From Blattamonas nauphoetae (Eukaryota > Preaxostyla > Oxymonadida): a DNA stretch of 64,000 nucleotides. Location of the stretch: positions 79,083 to 143,082 of the forward strand of contig JARBJD010000193.1 in assembly GCA_033064195.1 (NCBI GenBank), in the 5' to 3' direction. The translations under genes were made by a program, and so were the position numbers. This document shows positions 30,007-43,526 of the stretch, in pieces (position 1 is the first letter of the stretch; each line of letters begins with the position of its first letter). Below the pieces are notes generated by a model. That model searched no databases and was not told where the DNA came from. It was given only the letters and a program-made list of their open reading frames with translations.

Positions 30007-32955
30007 TTACATTCCGTTGTTCATCCCACTCTCCGCACTCACACATTCAATGTACTCCACAATCTCTGATCGTGTATCTTCATCCCTTCGCATCAACCAT
30101 CCTTCCATCGCATCTTCATGTCCTGCTTCTCGGTGTCTCTCCACTCGCTTCTTCCATCTCGCATTCTCTCTCTTCTTCATTCTCACATCATCTAGTCTGA
30201 TCATCTCCAATCTCTCCCCCAAATAATTCTCGTTTGTCTTCTCCACCAACCACCCCACTTCCCACTCCTCTCTTCCTGTCTCCACAATCTCACCATCCTC
30301 AAATAATGCTCGCTCGAGCAGCTGTGTTCGTTCCAGAAGATCGGTGATAATGCTTGGCAGATCCTCGTCACTTGTATCATCTTTCGGAATGAACTCCTCT
30401 CGCTGAAGAATGAACTGCAGATATTGCTTCGCTGGTTTCAACAATCGTTCAAACTGCAAAATTCGGATTCTCTTCTGCTCTTCTTTGTTTTGGATGCTGA
30501 ATCTTGGATCCCAGATCAAGTTGACGATGACCCAGATGAGATCCAAATGGAAAGAACCATGTGTTGTCTGAACTGCCATCGGCTTTGATGTCTCGATCAC
30601 TCTTTCAACCAGATTCCCTTCCAGCAAGCGAGGGATCAGGTGAGGAGTATAGGCACCGATGTTGATGATCATATCAAGGTGGGAGAAGTTTGTTGATGAA
30701 AAGTGGCAGCAAGTTCGCACCAAAAGTGAGCACAGCTCTTGAACATCGGAGAAGGTGGATTCGACAACTGGACAGAGTGATTCGAGCGAGTCGCATATAC
30801 TTTCGGAAGCACAATCCCATGACCAGTTGAGAATGTTGACTAACATGTGAGTTCGATCCGATGGTTGGCAGTCCGATTCACTTTTCTGCTGCTCAAGTAG
30901 ATCGAGGCAGGTGATGATGGTTGATTTGAGAAGAGGAACAAAGTCGCACTTGATCAGAATCTGGAAAAGATGAGACAAGACAAAGGCACACATCTTCAAA
31001 GTTGTTATCCATGTCAGAGAGCAGTGAGTTGACGAGAGAGAGTTCTTCATAAAGCACTTCCAGAACAGCGTTTTCGGAAAGAAGCGGTGCTTCGTCGGGA
31101 AGGGTGGCGGAGAGAGCAGAGATGGTTCCATCCGAAGGTGACGATTCGGTGAAGAGTGACTTCATTTCCGAAACAAGCTCGGCCAGTGTGGAACACAGCC
31201 GTCCTGCGAACGGGACAAGCTCCGACGAACTGTCAGTCGAAGCAGAAGGCACGCTGTGTGTTCGGAGGAAGGAACGGGTTTCATAATCAGAAAGGCTTCG
31301 TTTCGAGAGCGCTTGGAAAGAGATCTTTGACAATTCGAGATGGGAGGAGAAACAGAGTTGAGCCAGAATCGTCAACCGGGGAAGAGATGACTCCTTATTC
31401 GTACAATGATCGATAAATGCGAGAAATTGGGTTTTGTGGCGGGCGAGGAAGGTAGAAGACGATCGAGGTGTGGAAGTTAACAACAGCAAGCAATCTCCGA
31501 GCTGGGACAAAATGATGGAAATGTGGAGGAAGTCATACTTCAGTAAGTACGGTTTCGTTCTTTGTCACGACAATCCATTTGAGAAAGATGGAGGGAATCG
31601 ATGATTCACAGATTCGATCCAATTCATCTTCTGACGATTTCCCTGATTGAAATAACGATGATAAACAGTCGACATGAACACAGAATATTGACAGACCGAT
31701 GAAAGATATTAGTTTTGGGAGGGCAATCTGAGAAATGATGAAAACAGATGGGCGATTCTAAATGAAAGGTCGCCTCCGTTTTATCTCCATCCCCACTCTA
31801 TATATCGTAAAGAAAACAGCAGAGTTCACATAAACATCCTCTCTCTCCCCGTTTAAGGTTTGAATTACCAGATTTTCCCATTTTCACTCACTTTTTTCCA
31901 GATTCCAAGTTCAGGTGACTCCTTCTTCATCACACGGTATTCATTTGTCAGATTCGTGATTGAACCGACCTAATACCGTGCATTACATGTGATTCTCCTG
32001 GTTTGTGTCATATATTTCGTTCACACTGACAGACACTCAGCACTTTTTTGAGGCGAGACAGATTGTTTCTCACAGCCAGAAGACAATCTGTACACTTGCA
32101 CTGTGTGATATTTTCTCCAGTTTTCACTCGCGATCGGAACTTTTTTCACAAATTTCTCGTCTTATAGATCACAAACGGGCACTGACTCTTTGTTCGCCCT
32201 ACTCTTCCTCTAATTCCCATCAAATACCGTTTTGAATCAAGAGATACCTCAAAGCACCTCTGTTAGACATGTTCCGCCAATCTTGAAGACTAAATTCATC
32301 ATGATTGTTGATTTTGCCATTCAGAACTTTTCGTGTCTTTTTCTACAATAGATGTCTTTGTGTTGGTTCTCTCACACAGAATGAGCGTTTTATGTAGTTT
32401 TCCATCGTTTCTCTGTTTTCGAACAGATTCTGTGACAAAAAGTGTGCACTATTGTCTTCAACAAAAAAGGACGATATCGAACGCGATCGAACTTAAAATT
32501 CAATAATTTCCCTATTTCTTGTCTACTGAAATAAAGAACGGTAATTGGGCAAAAAATGAATTTTTGGGACGCACATTAGTGTTTTGCGACCTTTCAAAGA
32601 GAATCGCCCAGATGAATCACACTGGAACATCACATGGTTGAGTCTGTTCACAATATTGTTCAAGAGGTTGGATGTAATCCACATCAGGGATTGTTGAGAG
32701 GGCCCAATCAGATTCTGTCGAAATCATCAACAACATGGAATGAAATCAAGACGAGACAAACCTGTCACAAGAACTAGAAGAGATTTGAGCATCATTGGGC
32801 GTAATTTGATACAGTCGCCGCAGATGTGACTTAGACACACTTCAAGAGAGTTCTGGAAAATCATTGTCTCTAAGGTCCGAAGATAGTGGACTAACTTTTT
32901 GTTTTGCTATTACGCTGTTAACTTGGGGATATGATGAGGTTTTATTGACGATCAT
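30007..32955 (-). CDS. Seven-exon helical family, copy E, with a transposon in intron 3
   Basis: Minus-strand exons: 32896-32955 (ATG at 32955), 32762-32852, 32629-32714, 31697-31727, 31539-31642, 30992-31501 and 30007-30960. The product is 611 residues. Introns are 43, 47, 901, 54, 37 and 31 nt. Intron 3 (31728-32628) consists of the family's usual 37 nt plus an 858-bp element and a 6-bp duplication. All splice sites and frames are intact, so the gene may survive if the long intron is spliced. Exon 5 differs most from the family (VVTKNETVLTE). It shares a 140-bp divergent region with surface gene 2. Confidence 0.87.
31745..32614. mobile_element. 858-bp non-autonomous DNA element inside an intron of copy E
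   Basis: The body is 31751-32608, flanked by CAGATG at 31745-31750 and 32609-32614. Inverted ends match at 20 of 23 positions: GGCGATTCT-N3-TGAAAGGTCGC. Deleting the body and one CAGATG rebuilds a 37-nt intron, the length found at this position in every other copy, so both borders are secure. If the first G is counted differently, the duplication could be read as 4 bp (AGAT). No transposase frame is present; the longest frame (32005-32235) has no motif. Confidence 0.88.
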
Positions 32956-33095
32956 GGGATTTTGGTGTTACGAAGAGGTTGGTTGAGACCCGATGAACGA
33001 AGAGAACAATGATGTGAATGCGATCAAACCCTTTCCTTGCCGGAATCACTCCTTGTCAGTATTCACCTGCCAAGCGCTTAACATTTCCATCAACG
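32956..33095. promoter_or_regulatory. Shared 140-bp divergent region of copy E and surface gene 2
   Basis: Space between the ATG of copy E (32955, minus) and that of surface gene 2 (33096, plus). The orientation matches copy A and surface gene 1, which suggests a duplicated gene pair. No motif is assigned. Confidence 0.5.
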
Positions 33096-36000
33096 ATGAT
33101 CCAAATCTCTTTTATCGCTCTATTCACATCTCTTCTGAGACCCCATCTCTCCCCAATTCCTTCAGCTGACTTCAGCATAGATAACATCATCAAACCGTCG
33201 CTACTCAATGGAGCATCAAACTATTCTCTCCCCGCCTCACTTCCGGAAGGTGTTGTGCATTCACACAATTATCCACTCATTTCATCAAGCTTCGTGTTGA
33301 AAGGTGAACACCAAACAGTTATCAGATATCTGGATGGCAACCGTGACAAAGCAAATCTATTCGGAAAAGAAAGCAATACTCCTCAATCAAATGAAGTTGA
33401 CTGCCTTTTCAATCTTCAGAATGCATCACTGTCGGTTCAGCGTCTCATCATCGACATGTCCTCCGAGTCTGCAAATCAGGACGTGAAATGTGCAGTACTT
33501 GCTTCATCGACTATTTACGTCTCATTTTGCGTGTTTTTCTGGACGGATGTGAACTCAATATTCGTTCTCCGATCCAGTTCACCATCCGCCCAAAACTCGT
33601 CGTCGATCACGTTGGCCTGGTGCACGATGAACAACACAGTGGATCATCTGACGGCAATTGTGGAGGATATGCGGAAAGACATCGCAACAGATGCTTTCAA
33701 TTTCCACATGCTTGGAACGACAATCGCAGACCTGAAAGTGGTTGGGACAGATGGTGTGTGCGTGTCACAGACCAACCATCGCAGCGAAATCACTTCTTTT
33801 GAAGGAATCTCGACGACTGTCTCCGAAATGCAAATGATGAACGTGTCCTCTCTGCCTGGGGAAGTGAAACAAGCGTCGTCACTGTTTTCGCAGAGAATGG
33901 TTGGATGTGCAATGTGGGGAAGCAACAACCATCTTTCAGGAACAATGCTGCGAGATGTGAATGGAGGAGGGTCATTTCTTTGTTCGAACAGCACATTCGA
34001 CTGGTGCCACACAACATCCTCCGAACGACCGTCACTCTCCTCCAGTCCATCTCCGACCATCGACAGCCACTCATTTTCAACCACTCGCAGCATCTCCAGT
34101 CAGACCACAAGTGGCAATGCAGATCGTGAGTATGTTGATGAAACGAAAGATGGTGTTTCCAGGTTGACTTTCACACAATCTACCATCACATTCACGCGCT
34201 GCACGTTCACAAACATGAAATACTCGTCCAACGTTACCTCAGAGTACTCGTCTGGCGGGTCAGCCCTTTTCCTGACATCTTCAATCTCATATTCAGATGC
34301 GGCACTGTCTCTCGTCTCCTGCACGTTCTCCAAGTGTTCCGTCACACATCGTTATCAAGTGAATGGAGGTTGCGTCTTTCTGTACAATCTGAGCACAGCG
34401 ACCAACACCGTCGACGGCTGCTCCTTCGACGACTGGTATCCTTCCAACGATGCCAACACGAACCAGTTCGGAGGTGGAATCGGGACGTATTCGACGTCAG
34501 TTCCGATTGTGATCACAAACTCCAATTTCACACTGAGTGGGGAGATAACAAACAAGAACAATGGAGGATTTCTTGCATTTTCCGCGAAATTCACTGCCTG
34601 CTCCACAACCATCGCAAATTGTCGCTTTATTGGAGATGGGAAGACAACTGGTCGTGTTATCTCAGTCGACGCAACGAGTTCTTACGCAATTGGGTCATTC
34701 TCTGTGACCGATTCGCAGATCCTCAAAACAAATTCTGAACTCCGAATCAACACTGTGCCTTTCGAGTCGTCGTCAGGATTTGAACGAACTGAAATCACCA
34801 ACACTTCGATTGCCTATTCCAATGTGTTGACAAACACAAACCCCACTCTCGTCGTCGACTGCAAACTCGATCGGTGTTCCATCTCCACGTCAGGCCAAAG
34901 AACCATGTTACTCTTCTCGGGAACCTCTTTCACTGGCAAGCCAGCCACGAAAAGTTCGTCCATCAACCTCTACATGTCAAGCCACGTTGTCTTCCACAAA
35001 TGTGAGTTCACTGACTGCACACCAGCACTTTCACAAAGTCTCATTCGCTCGTACTACCTTCCATCGCTGATTGTGGACACGTGCTCGTTCACGCGGTGCT
35101 CGGGAGGGAAGTCAGTCGTCGATGTCGATTCCTCTTATTCCTTCTTCTACTTCTGCACCTTCACCAATGGACTGGGACCACTGCCCGTGTCATGACATTA
35201 AAATCCAACTTCGCCAATTTCTTTGAAGCCTGCCACTTTGATCTGGAGGATGCGGAGACGTTGGATATCTCGATCGCAACACCTGACATCGCACGTCTGA
35301 ACAACACTGTTGTGATCGGATGCACATCAAATCGACAGATGTACGTCGGACCTTCGTGGGCGAATCGAACAGAATTGACAGCTGTGAATGTTGTTCCCGT
35401 CGAGACGGAGAAGAACGAGTTGAGAGTGGGAGCATGGTCAACAGAACCAGAAGAAGATGCGGGACAACAAATCCCAACATTCATATCATTGTCAGAAGCT
35501 CTCGCTGCCCTTTCAACTCCACCAAAGCACACCGTCATCACGTTCTCGGAGGGTTCCTTCACCGAACCATCTCTTCTGTCGGTGTCTCAAGTTCTTGAAA
35601 TTGTTGGCGCTGGATTGAATATCAGCGATGTCCACTCAACGCAGTTGACGACCAAAGGAATCGTTTCGAAGTCATCTGGCAAACTCACTCTCCAATCGCT
35701 CCGACTCGTTCCTTCGTCGACATCGTCGGTTCTTACTTCAGCTGAAGACAGTGGCAATCTGAGTCTGTTGAACGTAGGTGTGGAAGATATCTCTTCACAC
35801 TCCACCTGTTTATTTCAGTTTGCGGCAGGTTCTTCAGAGATCCGTCACTCGTTCTTCAAAAACATTGAATCTGAACAATCGCTGATATGTTTGTCGGGGA
35901 CATCCTCCCTCGCATTCACAAACACACTCTTTTTGTCCATAGCCAGAACCAGCACAGCACAAACTCCTGTGGAAAGCATGCAGTGTGCGAGCTGCATTGA

Positions 36001-39000
36001 GGGAAAGACGAGTGGAACAGTGAAAGTGCTTTATTGTCGTTTCGGAGCCTGCACAACGAAAGGACGAGCAGGAGCGATTGATTTGGAGAAGAACGGCGAG
36101 AACAGTGCTGTCGAAATGAGCTCTTGTTATTTTGATCAGAATTCAGCTGGGGAAGGTGTTCCTGACGCAGTGAGAGGAGATGATGTCGTCCTGAAGTCAT
36201 TCGACGACTCCAACACCCGTCTCGATTTGTCGACCATAAAGTCCTTCCCATCCCTCCAATCCATCCTGATCAACTCGAAACACTCCATCGTTCCTCCTCC
36301 TACTCTCCTCATCATGAGCTCAGCCAGCGTTTCTGACTATCTGACTTGGAGTTACTATCACATTCGGCTTTCTGCATCCTTCCTCGAGACATACCCTCTC
36401 CAGTCCCTTCTTGGTTCTCGTCTTTGGAACAACACCAACACTCTCATTCAAACGGAGTCTTTTTCCTATAACGAGACCATGACACCGCTCGTCTCTCAGA
36501 ATTCAACTGTCCGTGTGAATCTCTATGACTACACTAAATCCATAATCACAGTGGAACAACAAAACGAAGTGTTCATCACGCTAACGAATGCGACCTTGTC
36601 TTTCACGAAGGTCCAATTCTCGTTTGATGAACTGACAACACCAGCTTTCCAATGTGATCAGAATTCGTCGCTGACACTCAGCACCGTCCTTCAGTCTAAC
36701 CACTCCAACCCTCACCCAAACGTTCATCGATTCGGTCGGTCCATATGTCCATGTTGAGTATCAATACTTCCTCCAACCGATCGCTTTGGACAGCACTCAC
36801 TTTATTCGCCTTATCTGTGCTGAGAAGGATGCTAACTTATCGTTCCTGTACACAACTCCTCTTCTTGCCGGCCATCTGACAACCCCGTTCATTGTCTGCG
36901 AGGGAGCAAAGCTGCTGAATCTTCAAACACTGAGACTGAATTATTCATTCGTGAATTCGGCCTCCTTTGTTTCTGCCAAAGATTCAACACTCGTGATCAC
37001 CCTCAACCAGGTCCAACTCCAATCAACCGCCAATGGCGCATTCCTCAACCTTGAAGATGGTTCTGTCAGATTCAAGAGTGATACCTGCCAATCATGCTCA
37101 GGCGTGCAGGGTGGCCTGGTTCATTGCCGCAATTCAACCGTCGTCGCTGAAGAATGGACCTTGAGATCGTGTTCAGCGACACAAGGCGGAGTTCTTATGT
37201 CGGTGGGATCCCGCGTGAGTATCTATTCGGGATCGTTCTCGAACTGTGTGGCTGATGAGGGTGGAGTTGCTTACGTCGTCTCGTCCACTCTCTCCTTCTC
37301 AAAAACATCTCTCGTCTCCAATTCTGCGAAAAGGGGAGGAGTTCTCTTTCTCGACTTCGGAACCAACTCTGCCTCATCAATCTCATCATCGCTTTCAAAT
37401 TTCACATCCAACTCTGCATGTGATGTGAGTGAGAATGGTGTGGATTCTGGGAAGGGAGGAGCGATCTTTATGATGGGAACGACAACATCTCAGACTCCTC
37501 TTGTTCTGAATTACTCTCGTTTTGACAGGAACACAGCAGCATTTGGGAATGATGTGTTCGTCGAGGAGACAGTGTTGGGAGAGACAGGGCCAGATCTTCT
37601 ATCGAGTTGCAATGGAGAATCCTACAGCAGATTCCCACACCTCGAAATCGAGAACCATAATCGTGATGCCAATGAGATCGCCAGAATCTCGCACTTCCTT
37701 CCATTCCCTGTAATCCGCGTCTCAAGCTCCGGTTCGGATGTTCCGGCTTGCCAGTGGTCCAGCGTGTACTGCAAGACTATCCAGTATGCTCTCAACTTTC
37801 TTCAGACAACAGCTCCCAACGGAAGCTTGTTCCAGCGACAGTGTTTTCAATATTCAAACACAATGACCACTGAACCTGTTGTGTTGTGCAAACACGATCT
37901 GGTTTATTCAAGTTACAATGCAACAAGCACGGAGAAGTTCCCACTCTCTCTCTCCGTGGCGGATAGAGTTGTGTTCACGATTAACGATGAATCGAGGTTG
38001 ACTGTTGTGCGGATGAGGTTTCGCTTGACGTCATTCCAACAAGTTGTGACGGTGAACTCCAACGATGGACAAGTTGCGATGGAGAACTGCTATGTCTTCA
38101 GTGAGAGCGGGACCACAACGTCGAGATCTCCGATTGACTCTATTGGGAAATCGCTCGTCCTGACCTCCATCTCATTCGCCGCATCTCTCACGTCATCACA
38201 AGCAACTCTTTCTGTCCCTCTCGTCCGTTTTGCACCCAAACCATCGGAAGAAGGCAGGCTTGGATCGGGGACGTTTGAATTAACGCTCTCCCAGTTTTTC
38301 AATCTCACCTTTGAAGGGACAACGATGTTTGAGATCGAAACTAACGGCCGTGTCGCTTTTCTTCCTCAATCGATGACTGGCGTCACAACCAATTCCGAAC
38401 AAGGGAAATACATTTCTCTGAAAGGACAATCATTCAAACAACAGATCGAACCCTCGCTTTGGCAATCGACACTGTACACAATGCATCTGCCATATTTTCT
38501 TGGGGAGGATGTTTCGATGGACGAAAATGACAAGTGGAGAAACAACTCGCTTGTGTATTGGCTGATCTCCCCTTCTTCAGAGATTCAAGTTGGATCGGAT
38601 GTTTATGCTGTCGATCATCCGAATTGTGGGTCGTCCACTTTCAAATGCTCGACTCTGGATTCTGCCATCACATCGGCTGGTCTCAACAGCCTCTCCACAC
38701 TCGCCCTTTCGATGTCCACGTCGCTCTCCTCGAGAAGTCTGTTGACGTCGTCGTTGTTGATCAAGCCGTCATCATCAACGAAGCGAGGAATCGAGTTTGA
38801 CAAGAATGGTTCGTTCGTTGTTGCCAATTCCGAGGCCAACTTGTCGTTTACGTCGATCATATTCGCATTATCCCAGAATTGTATAACAGCCACTCTCTTT
38901 GTGGTTGAGGAAGGAGAACTCTCTTTCTCGTTGTGCCAGATGGGAGGGACAAGCAATGAATCACCGCTTGTTCTCCCTGAATCAACAACAACTCTGATCG

Positions 39001-42000
39001 AAGTGAAAGCAGGTGGAAAATTCACCCTCACCGACACTCTGATCCAGCACATCGAATTCTCCCACGCCACACTCGGAACAGCCCTCCGTCTTCATCTCGA
39101 CTCGACGATTTCCTTCAATGAAACCTCGAAAGTGGGAGAGATACTTTCGAATGGAACGGGAAGTCATGTTGCGCTTGTCACCTCGACAGGACTGGACGAA
39201 TCGTCGATTTCATCACTCACCACAAACTTCTCGTCTTGGAAACCAACGACAAATGAAGCGAGATTCACAAGCTCAGAAATCAACGAGTTTGTAGCAATTG
39301 ACGAGGTTGGGAGAGTGGATGAACTAATCTACCATTGACATCCGTACGATGGGAAAACGAAGTATGTTGATTCGGATGGAGGAAGTCATCCGAACTGTGG
39401 TCTTTCTATTCTTCCGTGTTCGTCCATCTCCAACAATGTGGACAAGGTCGAAGCTGGAGAGACGATGCTTGTCTGCGGTTCTGTGACGGAAACAACTGGA
39501 TTCATCGCAACGAAGAATCTCTCAGTGAAATCGTCAGACAGCACAACACAGATTCTCTCCATTGCCAATTCTGCCTCGTTCACCACGCAAGCATCGCCCC
39601 TCTCGTTCACAGACTTGATCATCATTCCACTCCCCCAAGCATCCACACAGAACGCAGAAATCACCCCACGAACTGAATCGCTGTTCATTGTGAAGTCAGG
39701 TTCTCTGTCGTTGTCATCATGTTCTGTCTCGTCCTTTGAACTCTCGTCATCACCTCTGATCACTCACACTTCTGGAACACTCACTCTGAAATCATGTGAG
39801 ATCTCGTCAATCACTCGCTCAACCGGAAATGGTACAGTTTTGAGCATCGAGATGGGGACTGGGATGTCTTTGTTATTGGATGACATCAAATTCTTGTCGA
39901 TGCCATCATCGAAAGAGGCTACGCTTCTCGCTCTTTCATTTCCTCCATGCGACGAAGACGAGCCTGATCCTCTCTTCGCCTTCACGCTGACCAATCTTAC
40001 CTTCAACTCGATGAGTGGAATGGCTTCTGAACCACCCTGTTTCATCTCAATCGTCGGGACTGACCTCGCCAGCTGGATCGAAGTTGCTGATCCTCGATTC
40101 AAAAACTCGTACAACAACGACTCCGTCCTTGACAGTTATTCAAGTTTTGACAAGTCGAATGATCTTGCGGTGTCGCTTCTGTTTTATCTGCGACCATCTG
40201 ACGGGCCAGTTGGAGTGTCAAGTTCTGGATATGCGATGGCGAAGTGTGGTTCGAACAGTCTGTGGTGCTCGACGATTGAACAGTCACTCACTCGCCTCAC
40301 TCCGCAGAACACGAAGAAGATTATTGTGATGGACGAGGTGACCCTGTCGAATGCGATCGCGCTTCCCGATGAGTTGACATTTGCTGGTAATCCGAGTCCA
40401 CTGAGCACGTGTATTGTGTCTGCTGCTGGTTCATTTGTGTCTGAAGACATCGACTTCACCACGATTTCCAAACTGACATTCTCACTGCCATCAACACAAA
40501 CAGCAGAGGCAGTGATTGTGCACTCATCGATCACACTCACACTCTCCCATCTTGAACTAACATCTACTACAGAATCGTCAGTTTGCTTCCTGAAAGTTAC
40601 AACTGGAAAGGTAGAGATGTCAGACATCAAGATCCGATCCGAGATGGCACAGAACTCGATCCTTTTCTCAATTTTTGGAGGGACAGTGACAGCATCTCAG
40701 TTCGGAGTGGAATCTGGAATCACACAGAATGGAACAGTTGTTCAAGTTGAAGGAGGAAGTATGAGTTTGACTGGAATGACAGCAACTTCCTCAAAAGCGA
40801 TGGAAGGAAGACTCTTCTCAGTGAGCAACGCGTTATTCAACCTGTCCGATGTGAAACTGTCGAAACAGACATTCGCCAATGCACCGTTCCACCTTTCGTC
40901 ATTTGGAGCGAGCACGATCAGCGACATGAACATTTCAGAGTGCTCAGGTTCGACGATCATGACGATCAAAGATGGAGACGAACTGACAATCCGAAACTCT
41001 ATCTTCTCCTCACTCACTCCACCAACATCACTCAACGAAGCCGACACCACTGATTTGTGTGGATGGGAGACAAGCCTGATTGGATTGAAGGCACAACAAC
41101 CACACTCTCAAACGCTGTTCTGACACACATCCCCCAAGGAGCGATCTCGATCTCCGACGCTCTTCTCATCCTCACCACCTGCACTCTCAGCTCAAACTCT
41201 CCATCAAACTTGGAATGGCCTTCTCTTCGACGAAATGTCAAGTGCACAAATGGAACGGTTGGAATGGACACGATGAATGGAGGGGATGGACCGTCGTCAC
41301 CTCATCTTTGGATCTGGACGGATGAATGCGCAGTGACGAAGGACGATGAAACTCAACACTCCACACTCTTCGTCCCCACTCTTCTCTCAAACGAGTCAAC
41401 CAGCATTTTGGACAAGAAGCTGAATGAGTATTCGGTGAAAGTGGTTGGAACGATGATGATTCCATGCGGGCTGAAGTTGGAAGTGTTTGAACAAGCAGTA
41501 CTCTCCACGTCGAACGAGGGACAACCACTCAGTTTCGACATCTCCTCCCTCCAACCGTCGAAATGGACAGAAACTGAACTGTCGTTCGTCCTCCTCCAAT
41601 CATCGCTGGCCGACTTGAACAAGAAATCTGACATTCGATGCCGACTCGTGTTCGGAGATGGGCAGAACACAGACTCGTTCTCGCTGATTGGAAAGGGGAA
41701 AGGAAACATGTCTCTGGGAGGAGTGGTCACGACAATTGTGGTTCAGATTGTTGCAGTGATCATCGTCGCTGTGCTCCTCATCATCGTCATTGCTGTTCTC
41801 TGCCGTCGCAAAAAGACGAAGAATCAGGCAGCGGAGAAAGACAAGCAAGAACTTGACGTGGCTGAAGCAGGTGATGTCCTGAAAGACGAGGGAGACGCAC
41901 AAGACAACACAATCAAACCGATCTTCGGAACAGCTGGAAGGAGCAATATCTCGCTGCTGATGGTGAGCGAAGACAAGCAGCATGGGGACCACGTGCACAC

Positions 42001-42736
42001 ACTGGGCACGCCGTCGATGATGTCGCTCAAACACGTGGAAGCTCCGAAGTGCGATGGGGAGGCTGGAGTTGTGTCTGTTGATCCAACACACACTCTGTAC
42101 CATCGTCTGCACGTGGAGAAAGCGAGAGTTGTCGAGAAGAAGAAGATGGCACTGCGGATTGTGACGGGGTTGGAGCGAATGATGGCCGACAATCCGTCGA
42201 GTGAACTGTTGACCAAACTGTCTCCGCATTGGATCATCCTCGACTTCAACGAGAACACGTTCCTCCGAATCGAGTCGATTTCTCAACTTTTGGCTTCAGA
42301 CGGGATGCACCAGCTTTCAACATCGACGAAGAATGACGAAGATCGTCGCTGGAACGCACCTGAACAGGACTCGAAGGAAGGAGAGACAGCGAATGAGCAA
42401 GAAGAGCAGTATGATCACAACAAGGCAACAGTTTTTAGGCTCGGCCTGGTCTTGTGGGAAATGGAGACTGGTCAGGTGCCGTTCGGGGAGCTGGACGCAG
42501 TGAATGCGTCTCGGCAGGTGACGGCCGGGATCTTGCCGCTGATTCACAACTGGGAGGACGCGGACTTTGCCGACCTCGTTTCTGAATGCCTCTCCCTCTC
42601 TCCTGACTCCCGCCCCTCCCTCGCCGATGTGAAGATTCGTCTGGGCGAACTGAAGACAGCCGTTCCTCCTGCAGCGCATGATCCTCCGCCGCCAAAAGAA
42701 CCAGCCAAAGTGATCTCCGGAATTGAGACACTCTAA
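33096..42736 (+). pseudogene. Giant surface protein with pseudokinase tail (surface gene 2), frame-broken
   Basis: Same plan as surface gene 1: signal peptide (MIQISFIALFTSLL), long Ser/Thr/Cys-rich beta-helix-like ectodomain, membrane helix near 41725-41805 followed by CRRKK, and a kinase-like tail with 'LSPHWIILDF', 'RRWNAPEQ' and 'FRLGLVLWEMETGQVPFGE'. HRD and DFG motifs are absent. The ectodomain repeats a cysteine module (HPNCGSSTFKCSTLDSAI and relatives, near 38620, 39400 and 40240). The frame is kept for 9.6 kb except at four places: a 1-base loss near 35175, a 1-base gain near 36690, an in-frame TGA at 39336-39338 inside a cysteine module, and a 1-base loss near 41095. Alignment with surface gene 1 shows the last is a true frame break. 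No GT-AG intron fits these sites. Either a young pseudogene or assembly error. Confidence 0.75.
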
Positions 42737-43265
42737 CGACACCTTCGCACACACCCACGATCTCGGAAATCACCAACTCAAACTGGACATCTTGTCAATC
42801 ACTTCACTACCATCACACTCGAACACGCACAACATTCATCTCACTCTGTCTTGCTTTCCACTCGCTCACACCTTCATCCTCCCAATTTGAATCATCGTTC
42901 ACCACACTCACTCTTCGTCATTTTCTATATCTAAACATCGTAACAACTCCACAGTTCATGACACCTTTTTCGGAGTCGACTCCCTTCTGTTCTGCACGCT
43001 CGACACCCATCGCTGTGTCCAAAGTGCATGTTCTCTTTTTTCATCGATGATTCACTTTTGTTGTCTTACTTTCATTTCTCCCACCGTCTTTGTTTTCCCA
43101 ATCTCACTCGTCTTCAGTCAAAGAGAGTGTCTTCTTCATCCACCATCGACATCTCAGCTGGGTGTCACATGTCTTCTCTTCCATCAAACATGGAGACGGA
43201 ATCGACACTTTTGATTCGTTCCTAATTCTCTCATTTTCATTCTTCTTCATTTGACCCGTAGCCGC
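42737..43265. other. Spacer after surface gene 2
   Basis: 3' flank of surface gene 2, pyrimidine-rich on the plus strand. No gene or repeat is recognised. Confidence 0.4.
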
Positions 43266-43526
43266 ATGTCTTCTTCAGTCTTTCTCACCCCTCTTTTCGT
43301 TCATCTCACTCTTTTCTGTTCACTTCCTGTCACTCAGTCATCACTTGTCTTGGACCAAAATGCGTCCACCAGTGATTCATCTGGTTTTCATCATTCCTTG
43401 TCTCCGGAATCACTTCACAGACTCGAAAAGGGTTGTTTCCGGGTGCTCACCATCGATTTCGTTGATATTCATGACTTTTCTTTTCTGGAATTATCGGAGA
43501 AATTGTCAATCAATAAAAACCAGTGA
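43266..43526 (+). pseudogene. Possible orphan signal-peptide start of a further surface gene
   Basis: The ATG at 43266 opens 86 codons starting with a convincing secretion signal (MSSSVFLTPLFVHLTLF). It then becomes an ordinary Ser-rich sequence and stops. The start resembles in style those of the two giant surface genes, but no beta-helix repeats follow. It could be a truncated third copy or chance. I see no intron that would extend it. Confidence 0.25.

Noticed and set aside
39291-39362. 72-nt intron that would remove the TGA in surface gene 2
   Set aside because: GT and AG exist in the right phase, but the 3' end is purine-rich, unlike every supported intron here, and it would delete part of a repeat module.
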